From: Peptoniphilus duerdenii ATCC BAA-1640
GTDB lineage: Bacteria > Bacillota > Clostridia > Tissierellales > Peptoniphilaceae
Reading direction: 5' to 3'
Assembly (NCBI RefSeq): GCF_000146345.1
Contig: NZ_GL397071.1
Location: 1,456,364-1,520,363, forward strand
DNA: 64,000 nucleotides
The translations under genes and the position numbers were made by a program. Shown piece by piece: positions 36,701-44,547 of the stretch. The notes under the pieces are model-generated. The model searched no databases and had not been told where the DNA came from. It worked only from the letters and a program-made list of their open reading frames with translations. Within the stretch, counting starts at the first letter, position 1; each line of letters begins with the position of its first letter.

Positions 36701-37968
36701 CTATTGAAGAACTAAAATCTGCTAAAGCTGGTCTTGTTTTAGACACAAGTAAGTCAAATAATTCTGGAAACAACCAAGGCTGGGGTAATAACAACCAAGG
36801 TTGGGGCAACAATAACCAAGGTTGGGGTAACAATAACCAAGGTTGGGGTAATAACAACCAAGGTTGGGGCAACAATAACCAAGGTTGGGGTAACAACAAC
36901 CAAAACAACAATCAAAACTACAACCAAAACAACGGTCCCGTTACAGTTCAATACGAAGTACCGGTAGAAGTTCTTCACGCATACCAAAGCGGTTACTCAA
37001 TGGCAAATGCAGCCATCAATCACACTGCAAGAGTAGAAGAAAGAAACGGACAATTTAGATACAGCGTTAATTTCCATTCAATCCAAAGAGAGTTTGGCGG
37101 CAAGACTTTGACAGGTAACTTAACAAATCTTTTTATCATTGACGGTGGCAAGAACAGAGCCGATCAATCAGGTAGCACTTGGTCATGGGTGATGAATGGC
37201 AAATATGACAGAGTAAACGTTGCAGTTTGGGTAGATGCTATGGACGAAATCGTAGGCAAAGGTCCTGGAGGAGGAGAACAAAAAGCAATTCTTTCCTTTA
37301 ACTGGAATAATGCAAGAGAAGTTGGCAGATATGGCGGAAACAATAACCAACAAAATCAACAAAATCAACAAAACCAACAAAATAAACAAGCTCAAACTCA
37401 AAGTTCTATGTCAGGTAGCTCATCTAATTCATTTAAAGATGTAAGCGGTCACTGGGCTAAGCAAGCTATTGACTATGTAGTTGGTAAGGGTTACTTCTTT
37501 GGACTATCAAATGCTGAATTTGGTCCAAATAAATCTATAACTAGAGGTCAATTTGTAACCGTACTTGGCAGGATGCTAAATGTAAATACAAGTATTTACA
37601 ATTCACAAAACTTTAATGATGTTAAGTCTAGTATGTACTACAGTTCTTATATCGCATGGGCGAATAAGATGGGTATAGTTTCTGGAGTTGGTCAAGGTAG
37701 ATTCGCGCCGGACAAAGAACTTACTAGAGAAGAAATGGCTGTTATAATGAGTAAATTCTTGAAAGTTTCTAATAAGAGTCTAAATGCTAAGGGAAATAGC
37801 AATGGTTTCATGGATGATGGAAAAATTGAATCCTGGGCAAAAGACGCTGTAAAAGAAATGGCAAAACTTGGTGTTGTAAATGGAATGGGTGATGGTAAAT
37901 TTGCTCCAAAATCACCATTTACTAGAGCGCAAGTTGCTCAAGTTTTATTCAATATTGATCACAATTAA
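33751..37968 (+). CDS. Giant NEAT/FIVAR/SLH surface heme-binding protein 2
   Basis: 1405 residues. Signal peptide (about 1-25), long unrecognised N-terminal region (to about 600), two FIVAR-type repeats (about 607-745), NEAT 1 (about 751-893, PSMGNKALI and KVWVDAMDGL), a Thr/Pro linker (about 910-930), another helical repeat (to about 996), six NNQGWGN repeats (about 1005-1050), NEAT 2 (about 1064-1187, YSMANAAINH and AVWVDAMDEI), a Gln/Asn stretch and three SLH domains (about 1227-1405). GAAGGAG sets ATG 33751 rather than TTG 33748. Two heme domains on one wall-bound chain suggest intramolecular heme passing. Confidence 0.88.
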   Translation: MKNIKNILLIFILSVLVLPINIFAEDPSAIIPITGDNRAHFEIHPEVYKRWAQGKDVSTDETATHPIFDENRLKMSGKKISDNDQNFKEFREKHKDEAAVNKEDDPQWNAYELDLKHDVGCDYYGNFVINSSGIDDGSMYNIWPEQVELYLSSFDDSTNSWSEPKKLDKKRSYDEQGEGFYVIQDYKSSHDGRKYLINLSLQPVDYYSSTHDKFRIYIFQGWPKPIPKDLLPGTYNIPLSIRYSNSPGKYSMADGAVEDNGELIVGQDGSIKLRIKFKPLTLSDPAYTGGQAITGHLMKLWTYNSVDDFDQYMKAPTVFTAKEIALDNPQYLKKYFSENVGGIELSFPEIYEIPLKYEDGSTNYESQKLFKVKVDAMGNSLQNFNLLMRWEDMKLEKLDLQSGKYKALKIISLPVNQAMLDALWDKENNKIKYTREQYNDELLQGNYNKLKFDPGEGIIPIYDLEIRNNKADITVYWAEQYKKGTKLIETGLVKIDDSKPIQYKSSDGSIKDAEVLDSKDFTVTNEKNTYKNRITKIKLKDVPLSINGEDKTIGLINARFIRVEEGKRRIKLKPGKNDDPIEDMFSIPNYDIGKKVLEEKIEEINKDSLNQAIEDAKSIKQGKKTNEAFNTLKAAITSAEEVLNSATEQTAIDGAVTTLNKAIETFKNSPEKQAQLNKTELDAKIKDAEKISQGKKSEDAFKTLKTAIEAAKNVLNSANAQDQINEALANLNKAIETFSKSADVTVTPGASEKVYTMPVTLMHSVEEKPSMGNKALISPAKVSIKGDDVYIDLTFQGIEVPLGTTKFYGHLTNLFSYKDNTTRGEAIPAEVLEQMEDKAMDGSRKQFPKVFRIKLTKAEFDNLKDNTLYVKVWVDAMDGLMGGRPGAGAQNARLVFDKRNMTDVTPGGGTPTPTPTPPTPTPNPPIPTPDLSNRTAVIEALRSYSNFGGPQYTYQSNMRYVNAYNSLMNLLSKPVVTESEVKSAIEELKSAKAGLVLDTSKSNNSGNNQGWGNNNQGWGNNNQGWGNNNQGWGNNNQGWGNNNQGWGNNNQNNNQNYNQNNGPVTVQYEVPVEVLHAYQSGYSMANAAINHTARVEERNGQFRYSVNFHSIQREFGGKTLTGNLTNLFIIDGGKNRADQSGSTWSWVMNGKYDRVNVAVWVDAMDEIVGKGPGGGEQKAILSFNWNNAREVGRYGGNNNQQNQQNQQNQQNKQAQTQSSMSGSSSNSFKDVSGHWAKQAIDYVVGKGYFFGLSNAEFGPNKSITRGQFVTVLGRMLNVNTSIYNSQNFNDVKSSMYYSSYIAWANKMGIVSGVGQGRFAPDKELTREEMAVIMSKFLKVSNKSLNAKGNSNGFMDDGKIESWAKDAVKEMAKLGVVNGMGDGKFAPKSPFTRAQVAQVLFNIDHN
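36768..36900 (+). repeat. Six 21-bp in-gene repeats (63-bp super-repeat)
   Basis: Encodes NNQGWGN six times. Synonymous variants run in the order A-B-C-A-B-C (TGGGGTAATAAC, TGGGGCAACAAT, TGGGGTAACAAT, then again), so a 63-bp block was duplicated recently. Tandem structure predicts copy-number variation between strains. Confidence 0.85.
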
Positions 37969-37979
37969 TTATTTAATAT

Positions 37980-38000
37980 GGGACAGTCTTTGGCTGTCCC
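37980..38000 (+). terminator. Hairpin after NEAT protein 2
   Basis: GGGACAG (37980-37986) and CTGTCCC (37994-38000), perfect 7 bp; no T-run follows, and the next ribosome site comes within 15 bp. Probably partial termination or mRNA protection. Confidence 0.5.
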
Positions 38001-38017
38001 TATAAAAGAGGTGTAAA

Positions 38018-38869
38018 ATGAAAAAAATATTTTTATCAATAATTTTAGCGTTAGTTTTAATCCCAACATTTAGTTTTGCAGCCACTAAGTATGAAGTGCC
38101 TGTTAAACTTGAAAAGTTTGGCGAACCAGGTAAAGAATCCATGGGAAACCCATCACTTAGACCTACAGCTGAAGTTGTAGAAAAAGATGGTAAGTTTGTA
38201 TATAAAATATATGCTAAGAAGATGGAATTTATGAATATGGAAGGGGAACTAACAAATCTATTTATTTATGAAGGCGATAAGGACTCTCCTAGAGTAGAAA
38301 CTAAACAATCTCCTATATCAGGCGAATACAACAAAGTACATGAATTTGTTAGAACTAGCCCAAAAGAAGATAAAATACTAGTTGCTGTCTGGGTAGATGC
38401 TATGGATTCAATCGCTGGAGGTGGACCTGGATCAGGAGAACAAAAAGCTTACTTAGTATTCGATTGGTCAAGTGCAAAAGCTACAGAAATTAAAGATTCA
38501 AAACCTGATAATAAAGTTAATGCACCATCAGAAATTAAAATCATGGTTTCTGGCAAAGAAATAAAACCTGAAACTCCTGCCTACATTGAAAATGGAAGAA
38601 CTATGGTTCCTCTTAGATTTATATCTGAAGCGTTAGGAGAAAAGGTAGATTGGAATGCGGAAACTAAATCTGTAATCATTGGAGATAACAAGGCTGTTTT
38701 AGCAATCGGTTCTAAAGAAATCGATGCGAATGGTAAGAAGATCACCATCGATTCTCCAGCAGTGATTAAAAATTCTAGAACTTTCGTTCCACTAAGAGCA
38801 ATCTCAGAAATTCTTGGAGCAAAAGTTGATTGGGATGGAGCTACTAAGACAGTAAGCATAACTAAGTAA
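38018..38869 (+). CDS. NEAT domain fused to copper-amine-oxidase-N domain
   Basis: 283 residues: signal peptide (about 1-21), NEAT domain (about 23-155; ESMGNPSLRPTAEV, VAVWVDAMDS, GGGPGSGEQKAYLVFD) and a copper-amine-oxidase-like N-terminal domain (about 175-283; RTMVPLRFISEALGEKVDW and RTFVPLRAISEILGAKVDW, an internal duplicate). The latter domain is common in extracellular proteins of this bacterial group and probably serves attachment, not copper chemistry. GAGGTG lies 8 bases before ATG 38018. It may be a soluble or loosely held hemophore ending the cluster. Confidence 0.85.
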   Translation: MKKIFLSIILALVLIPTFSFAATKYEVPVKLEKFGEPGKESMGNPSLRPTAEVVEKDGKFVYKIYAKKMEFMNMEGELTNLFIYEGDKDSPRVETKQSPISGEYNKVHEFVRTSPKEDKILVAVWVDAMDSIAGGGPGSGEQKAYLVFDWSSAKATEIKDSKPDNKVNAPSEIKIMVSGKEIKPETPAYIENGRTMVPLRFISEALGEKVDWNAETKSVIIGDNKAVLAIGSKEIDANGKKITIDSPAVIKNSRTFVPLRAISEILGAKVDWDGATKTVSITK

Positions 38870-38881
38870 AATTAAAGATTT

Positions 38882-38913
38882 AAGGTGGGTTAATGGAACT
38901 CACCTTATTTTTT
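38882..38913 (+). terminator. Rho-independent terminator of the NEAT cluster
   Basis: AAGGTGGGTT (38882-38891) and AACTCACCTT (38897-38906) with one G-U pair, loop AATGG, followed by ATTTTTT. Confidence 0.85.
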
Positions 38914-39015
38914 AATATGTAAAAACATTTTAATAATCATTATCTATATGATTTTACAATTATCATTTTTAGTAGTAAAATTAAAAAAGAAAATATTTTA
39001 TAAAAGGAGATAATT

Positions 39016-40479
39016 ATGGCTTGTACAACATTACTTGTAGGGAAAAATGCTTCCTACGATAATTCAACAATAGTTACTAGAAGCGAAGACTCTGGTTCAG
39101 GTTCTTACTGTGCCAAGAGATTTATTGTCGTTGAACCTAAAGATCAACCAAAGAGATATAAATCAGTGATTTCAGAATGCGAGTTTGACCTACCTGAAAA
39201 TCCACTTAGATATACTGCTCATCCAAACGCAGATCCTTTCGAAGGCATCTGGGGATGCAATGGAACCAATTCTAAAAATGTTTCCATGACAGCGACAGAA
39301 ACAATAACTACTAATCCAAGAGTCCTTGGTGCAGATCCTCTTCTTGTAAATACAAAAGACAAGAAGGAAGGTGGCCTCGGTGAAGAAGACTTTGTAACGG
39401 TAGTTCTTCCTTACATTTCTTCAGCTAGAGAAGGTGTTTTAAGACTTGGTAAACTTCTTGAAGAACATGGTACTTATGAATCAAATGGTATAGCATTCCA
39501 GGATGAAAATGAAATCTGGTGGCTTGAAACTATCGGTGGACATCATTGGATGGCAAGAAGAGTTCCTGACGATGCATATGTTGTTATGCCTAATCAACTT
39601 GGCATCGACAACTTTGACTTCGAAGACGCATATGGAAAGAAAGAAACATTTATGTGCTGCGAAGATTTAAGAGAATTTACTGAAAAGAATCATTTAGATT
39701 TAAATCTAGATGGAGATTTCAATCCGAGACTTGCTTATGGCTCAATAGATGATTCAGATAGAATCTACAACACTCCAAGAGCTTGGGCAATGCTTAGACA
39801 TTTCAATCCAACTTCATTTATCTGGGACGGGGAAGACGCTGATTACAGACCTGAAGACTTAGATCTTCCATGGGCTATGGTTCCAGAAAGAAAGATTACT
39901 GTAGAAGATATGAAGTATGTGCTTTCATATTATTACCAAGGAACAGAATTCAATCCTTATGGTAAAGATGAAAAGAAGGGCAAGTACAGACCTATCGGAA
40001 TTAATAGAAATAACATTACAGTTTTCACTCAAATAAGACCATATAAAGAAGATGGACATAAGGTAGTAGAATGGCATGCACTTGGTTCAAATGCATTTAA
40101 CTCTGCTGTTGCTCAATATGCAAATGTTACTAAGACTCCAGCTTACTTTGCCGATGATTCTAAGACTGTAACTACAAAGAATTTCTACTGGACCAACAGA
40201 CTTATAGCTGCCCTTGCAGATGCAAACTACCATGAAGCCATAGTAGAAATAGAAAGATATGACCAAAAGATTATGTCTAAGTCTCACGAAATTATAATTA
40301 AAACTGATGCTTATGTAGAAGAAAACAAACTTACTGGTGAAAAATTACACGTTGCTCTTGAAAAGGCAAATCAAGAACTATCTGACTTCACAGAAGAAGA
40401 AACAAATAAACTTCTCGACAAAGTTTTATATATTGCATCAAACCATATGAAGAATTCTTTCTCTAGAAGTGATAACTAA
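39016..40479 (+). CDS. C69-family dipeptidase (PepD-type Ntn-hydrolase)
   Basis: 487 residues. MACTTLLVGKNAS places a cysteine at position 3. In C69 dipeptidases this cysteine becomes the N-terminal nucleophile, here after removal of only Met-Ala. TRSEDSG and the later WGCNGTNSKNVSMTATET are family blocks. No signal peptide, so cytoplasmic; cleaves dipeptides from imported peptides. AAAAGGAG precedes ATG 39016. A Fur/PerR-like AATAATCATTATC lies at 38932-38944, about 70 bp upstream. Confidence 0.9.
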   Translation: MACTTLLVGKNASYDNSTIVTRSEDSGSGSYCAKRFIVVEPKDQPKRYKSVISECEFDLPENPLRYTAHPNADPFEGIWGCNGTNSKNVSMTATETITTNPRVLGADPLLVNTKDKKEGGLGEEDFVTVVLPYISSAREGVLRLGKLLEEHGTYESNGIAFQDENEIWWLETIGGHHWMARRVPDDAYVVMPNQLGIDNFDFEDAYGKKETFMCCEDLREFTEKNHLDLNLDGDFNPRLAYGSIDDSDRIYNTPRAWAMLRHFNPTSFIWDGEDADYRPEDLDLPWAMVPERKITVEDMKYVLSYYYQGTEFNPYGKDEKKGKYRPIGINRNNITVFTQIRPYKEDGHKVVEWHALGSNAFNSAVAQYANVTKTPAYFADDSKTVTTKNFYWTNRLIAALADANYHEAIVEIERYDQKIMSKSHEIIIKTDAYVEENKLTGEKLHVALEKANQELSDFTEEETNKLLDKVLYIASNHMKNSFSRSDN

Positions 40480-40490
40480 TTAGATTTAAT

Positions 40491-40525
40491 ACCCAACTTT
40501 TAAATTAATAGAAGTTGGGTATATT
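40491..40525 (+). terminator. Rho-independent terminator
   Basis: Perfect 9-bp stem ACCCAACTT (40491-40499) and AAGTTGGGT (40512-40520), followed by ATATTTATTT. Confidence 0.75.
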
Positions 40526-40564
40526 TATTTAGTAAGCTTTTTAAATAAAAGAAAGGATGATTTT

Positions 40565-41191
40565 TTGAAAAAATTAATTTTAGCGTTGGCATTTGTATTT
40601 TTACTAACAGGATGCCAAAGCGGACAAAATGCAAAGACAGAAGACAAGAAGAATGGCAATGTAGCGACAGAACAAAACAATAACGAGAAAGAAAATTCTA
40701 AGACAGATGAATCTAATAAAGATGATTCGTCAGAAGCTAAAGATAACAAGGCAGATGCAACTATTACAGTTTCACCAGAAGAGGCGGTTAAGAAATTTAA
40801 CGATAAGTATCCAGGTGTAAAGATAGATGAATTTAGCTTTGGTAAGGAAAATATGACCTATTGTTATGAAATAAATGGTTTTGATGATGATTCAGAATAT
40901 GAATTTGAAATAGATGCAACAGATGGAACTATTTTAAAAGATAACAAAGAACTTGATAACACTGCTGATAAAACTGCTATAAACTTAGACTTCATCAGTG
41001 AAATTCAACCACTTATCGATAAGTCTCTAAGCGAAGCAGGGTCTGAATATCACTTAGATTCTTACAGTATTGATTTTGAAAAAACTGGTAACTTCAATAA
41101 ATTAGATATTGAATTAGAAAATTCAAAAGGTCAAGATATTGAGTTTGAGTATAATCTAGACACAAAAGAATTAATAAAAAAAGATATGTAA
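40565..41191 (+). CDS. PepSY-domain lipoprotein
   Basis: 208 residues: lipobox LTGC (C17), an acidic/Lys linker (about 20-65), then one clear PepSY domain (about 70-125, SPEEAVKKFNDKYPG ... YEFEIDATDGTIL) and a second weaker one to the end. PepSY proteins often restrain extracytoplasmic proteases. Start is TTG 40565 with GAAAGGATGA upstream. Single gene between terminators. Confidence 0.8.
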   Translation: MKKLILALAFVFLLTGCQSGQNAKTEDKKNGNVATEQNNNEKENSKTDESNKDDSSEAKDNKADATITVSPEEAVKKFNDKYPGVKIDEFSFGKENMTYCYEINGFDDDSEYEFEIDATDGTILKDNKELDNTADKTAINLDFISEIQPLIDKSLSEAGSEYHLDSYSIDFEKTGNFNKLDIELENSKGQDIEFEYNLDTKELIKKDM

Positions 41192-41200
41192 ATAATTTTT

Positions 41201-41238
41201 ACTCCCTATATAGGATTCCTATGTAGGGAGTTTTTTTA
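41201..41238 (+). terminator. Rho-independent terminator
   Basis: ACTCCCTA (41201-41208) and TAGGGAGT (41224-41231), perfect 8 bp, followed by T6. The stretch to the grd genes holds TATAAT at 41386-41391 but no clear -35. Confidence 0.85.
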
Positions 41239-41424
41239 TTAAAATTTATAAATAATGAATATGCAAATGATTTCAAAAATAATATAGAATAAATTTAAAT
41301 ATTTAAGAAACAATAAAACTTATAAAAATTGATAGGATAACTATTAAATGTTAGAGCTATAACATGCTTTAAAAATATAAAGTGTTATAATAAAGATGTA
41401 ATTTAGGAAAAGGATTTGATAGCT

Positions 41425-41838
41425 TTGAAAGACAGATATATTGTAATTACAAATAACAGTATTTTTAAGGATAGAGAAGATACTATTTACATAGAGGGAG
41501 ATTTTATAGACGTTTTAAAATCCGTAAGAGACTACATGCACAAAGGTTATTTGGCAATTAGTCATCCATTGCCAGCATCTATTAGAATGATTTTATCTCC
41601 AGTTAGATCAGTCATTATGGTGGATAATTATTCTGATCAAGAATTATATAATAAGACTCTTGAAATAGTAGAAAGTTCAATAATCTCATATACAAATACC
41701 ATGGGCATTAGAAAGCCTGATTATAAAAACATAGAAGATTATAAGATTATTGATAAGAATTTGCTTTATAGTTCATTTGATGAATTACATAAAGAGAAAA
41801 AATTAGTTTCACAATTATTAAAGGAGGTAGAAATATGA
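41425..41838 (+). CDS. grdX: GrdX family protein
   Basis: 137 residues, beginning MKDRYIVITNNS; resembles GrdX, a small protein of unknown function encoded at the head of glycine/sarcosine/betaine reductase operons. Start is a TTG: 41425 (AGGAAAAGG about 11 bases upstream) is preferred, 41416 is possible but too close. Its TGA overlaps the ATG of the next gene. The context, rather than a catalytic motif, supports the name. Confidence 0.75.
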   Translation: MKDRYIVITNNSIFKDREDTIYIEGDFIDVLKSVRDYMHKGYLAISHPLPASIRMILSPVRSVIMVDNYSDQELYNKTLEIVESSIISYTNTMGIRKPDYKNIEDYKIIDKNLLYSSFDELHKEKKLVSQLLKEVEI

Positions 41839-43118
41839 AGTTAGAACTTCAGAATGTTCTGATTTCAAACATTGATTTTGCAGATGAAACCAAGATCGTG
41901 GACGGAACTCTTTTTATAAATAAAGAAGAGATGAAAGCTACTATCTTGAAAGACAAAACTGTAAAGAGTGTTGAAATCGATCTTGCTAGACCTGGAGAAG
42001 AAATAAGAATAATTCCGGTTAAAGATGTAATTGAACCTAGATTTAGAGTTGGAAGAACCAATAAATTCCCAGGAGTTACAGGAGAAATTGAACAACTTGG
42101 TAACGGAGTTACAAAAGCTATGAAGAATGTAGCAGTTGTAACTACAGGAGATATCGTAGGTTTCCAAGAAGGAATTATCGATATGTGGGGAGAAGGAGCT
42201 AAATGGACTCCATTTTCTAAGACATTAAACGTAGTGGTAAATATTACACCTGTTGATGATTTAGAACCACATGAACATGAAAGAACTGCAAGACTTGCAG
42301 GACTTACTTCTAGCGAATACCTTGGAGAGGCACTTAAAGATATAAAACCAGATAATAGTGAAGTTTATGAAATAGAAGATTTTGTAACCAGTTCAGAAAA
42401 ACTAAAAGATTTACCAAGGGTGGTATATTGCGAGATGCTTATAGCTCAAGGACTTCTTCACGATGGATATATCTATGGAGTAGATGCAAAACAGATTTTA
42501 CCGACGCTTTTAAATCCACTTGAAGAATTAGATGGAGCAGTAATATCAGGTAACTGTGTTGCAGCTTGTGATAAGATCACTACTTATCAACATCAAAACA
42601 ACGCCGTTATTTTAGAACTATTAAAAGAACATGGAAAGACTATTAACTTCCTAGGTCTTGTACTAGTTCCAGAGCTTACTATACTTGATGGAAAACTTAG
42701 AACTTGTGATTATACAGTTAAGCTTTGCAAACAACTTGCAGCAGATGCGGTAATAGTTTCTGAAGAAGGATATGGTAACCCTGACTCAGACCTAGTAATG
42801 ATTGCTGAAGGATTAGAAAAATCAGGAATAAAGGCTGTCCTTATTACTGATGAGTGTTCTGGATGGGGTGGAGATTCTCAACCACTTGCAGATACTAAGG
42901 ACGAAGCAAAAGCTGTTATAAGTACGGGCAACGTTTCACACTTGGTGCATCTTCCAAAGGCTTCAAAAGTTCTAGGAGATGAAAGAGCGATAGCAAACTT
43001 ATCTGGTGGTTGGGACGGTTCACTAGATGAAGAAGGAAATATAACTTGTGAATTAAACGCGATTATAGCTTCTACTTCTGAAATAGGAACACACAACCTT
43101 ACAGTGAAATTATCATAG
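41835..43118 (+). CDS. grdE: Glycine/sarcosine/betaine reductase component B pro-protein (GrdE/G/I family)
   Basis: 427 residues. Precursor of the two small subunits of substrate-specific protein B. It self-cleaves at an Asn-Cys bond, with the new N-terminal Cys turned into pyruvoyl that binds the substrate amine. The site is visible: N240-C241 in ISGNCVAACDK. With GrdB it would form acetyl-phosphate from glycine, sarcosine or betaine together with proteins A and C. No grdA, grdC or grdD lies nearby, so it may be a sarcosine- or betaine-specific set that borrows proteins A and C from another locus. Confidence 0.88.
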   Translation: MKLELQNVLISNIDFADETKIVDGTLFINKEEMKATILKDKTVKSVEIDLARPGEEIRIIPVKDVIEPRFRVGRTNKFPGVTGEIEQLGNGVTKAMKNVAVVTTGDIVGFQEGIIDMWGEGAKWTPFSKTLNVVVNITPVDDLEPHEHERTARLAGLTSSEYLGEALKDIKPDNSEVYEIEDFVTSSEKLKDLPRVVYCEMLIAQGLLHDGYIYGVDAKQILPTLLNPLEELDGAVISGNCVAACDKITTYQHQNNAVILELLKEHGKTINFLGLVLVPELTILDGKLRTCDYTVKLCKQLAADAVIVSEEGYGNPDSDLVMIAEGLEKSGIKAVLITDECSGWGGDSQPLADTKDEAKAVISTGNVSHLVHLPKASKVLGDERAIANLSGGWDGSLDEEGNITCELNAIIASTSEIGTHNLTVKLS

Positions 43119-43126
43119 GAGGGTTT

Positions 43127-44416
43127 ATGAAAAAAGTAATTTACTATCTAAACCAATTCTTTGGTCAAATAGGTGGAGAAGATAAAGCTGATTTCAAACC
43201 ACAGGTTGTAGAGGGTCCAGTAGGCCCAGCGGTAGAATTTAATAAGAGATTAGAATCTGGAGAAGTTACCCACACAATTATCTGTGGAGATAACTACTTC
43301 AACGAACATGAAATCATAGCTAAAGAGTTCATTATGGAAACATACAATAAATTAAAACCTGATCTAGTAGTAGCAGGACCTGCATTTAACGCTGGAAGAT
43401 ATGGAATGGCGTGTGCGGGAGTTGCAAATACATTAAAGGATAAGACAACTGTTCTTACAGGAATGTATGAAGAAAACCCAGCAGTTGAACAATGCAGACT
43501 TCATTCATATATAGTTCCAACTGGGGACTCAGCAGCAACAATGAGAAAAGCCATAAAAAATATGGTTCCAATTGCTGAAAAACTTTTAAAGGGAGAAGAA
43601 GTAAATCCTGATGTAGACGGATACTTCCACCAAGGAAGAAGACTTACCGTATTTAGCGAAAAAATTGGGGCTAGACGTGCTGTTGATATGATGCTTAAGC
43701 GTTTGAATAACGAAGAGTATGAAACAGAACTTCCTATGCCTAAGTTTGACAAAGTTGAACCAGCTGCTCCAATTACAAATATGAAGGAAGCGGTTATAGC
43801 TTTGGTAACTACAGGTGGAATCGTTCCGGAAGGAAACCCGGATAGACTTCAATCAGCATCAGCTCAAAAATGGGTTAAGTATGACATTTCAGATTTGGAC
43901 GAATTAAAAGGGAAATTTGTTACAATTCACGGTGGATTTGACCCAGTATACTGTAATGCGAAGGCGGATAGAATAGCGCCACTAGATGAACTTACTAGAC
44001 TTAAAAAAGAAGGTAAGATCGGTGGAGTTTATAAATATTTCTACTCAACCACAGGAACTGGAACTTCTGTAGCAAACTCAGAAAGATTTGGACAGGAAAT
44101 TGGAAAAGAACTTTATGATGCCAGAGTAGATGGTGTTATTATGACATCGACCTGAGGCACCTGTACACGTTGCGGTGCAACAATGGTTAAAGAAATCGAA
44201 AAATACGGTATTCCGATAGTTCATATGGCAACTATCACAACAATTTCAGAATCTGTTGGGGCAAATAGAATTGTACCGACAGTCGCTATACCTTATCCTG
44301 TTGGAGATCCAGCACTAGGATCTAAGGAAGATCATCTAAGAGATGAGCTTGTAGAACGCGCTATAAGAGCATTATCTACAGATGTAGCTTCACCAACGAT
44401 ATTTAAAAAGCAATAA
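43127..44416 (+). CDS. grdB: Glycine/sarcosine/betaine reductase component B, selenoprotein (GrdB/F/H family)
   Basis: 429 residues when the in-frame UGA at 44153-44155 is read as selenocysteine (U343). The surrounding TSTUGTCTRCGATMVKEIE is the conserved active-site segment of the family, and the frame continues 87 codons to TAA with family-like sequence. Automated callers would split it into two genes. The selenol attacks the substrate held by the pyruvoyl of the partner subunit. AGGAGGG precedes ATG 43127, 8 bp after grdE. A stem-loop follows the UGA. Confidence 0.95.
44153..44190 (+). promoter_or_regulatory. Bacterial SECIS-like element after UGA
   Basis: Right after the UGA, GCACC (44157-44161) can pair with GGTGC (44174-44178), or GTTGC (44169-44173) with GCAAC (44177-44181) around a GGT loop. 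A G/U-containing loop at this distance fits a SelB-binding element. It lies within coding sequence, as expected in bacteria. Confidence 0.65.
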
Positions 44417-44426
44417 CATAATTTAA

Positions 44427-44456
44427 AAGGGAGATGAAACTATCTCCTTTTTTTAT
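44427..44456 (+). terminator. Rho-independent terminator of the grd operon
   Basis: GGAGAT (44430-44435) and ATCTCC (44442-44447) extended by A-T pairs, followed by a long T-run. Confidence 0.85.
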
Positions 44457-44547
44457 AGAAATTTTTTAAACGAATACATCGGATTAATATTTGCAATTCT
44501 ATTAATAGTAAGATATATTAAAAGAAAAATTAAATAGAAGGCGAATT

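Noticed and set aside
36639..36987. Minus-strand frames of repeated LLPQPW and VVTPTLV units
   Set aside because: They are the complement of the NNQGWGN repeats of the giant NEAT gene, with no start signals.
29501..37968. LPXTG sortase signals in the giant surface proteins
   Set aside because: Both end in SLH domains and no LPXTG-helix-charge tail was found.
38932..38944. Fur or PerR box before the C69 dipeptidase
   Set aside because: AATAATCATTATC matches part of the consensus, but in AT-rich DNA such matches are common and the gene has no iron link.
44153..44155. Nonsense mutation in grdB
   Set aside because: The flanking residues match the selenocysteine active site of the family and the frame continues intact for 87 codons.
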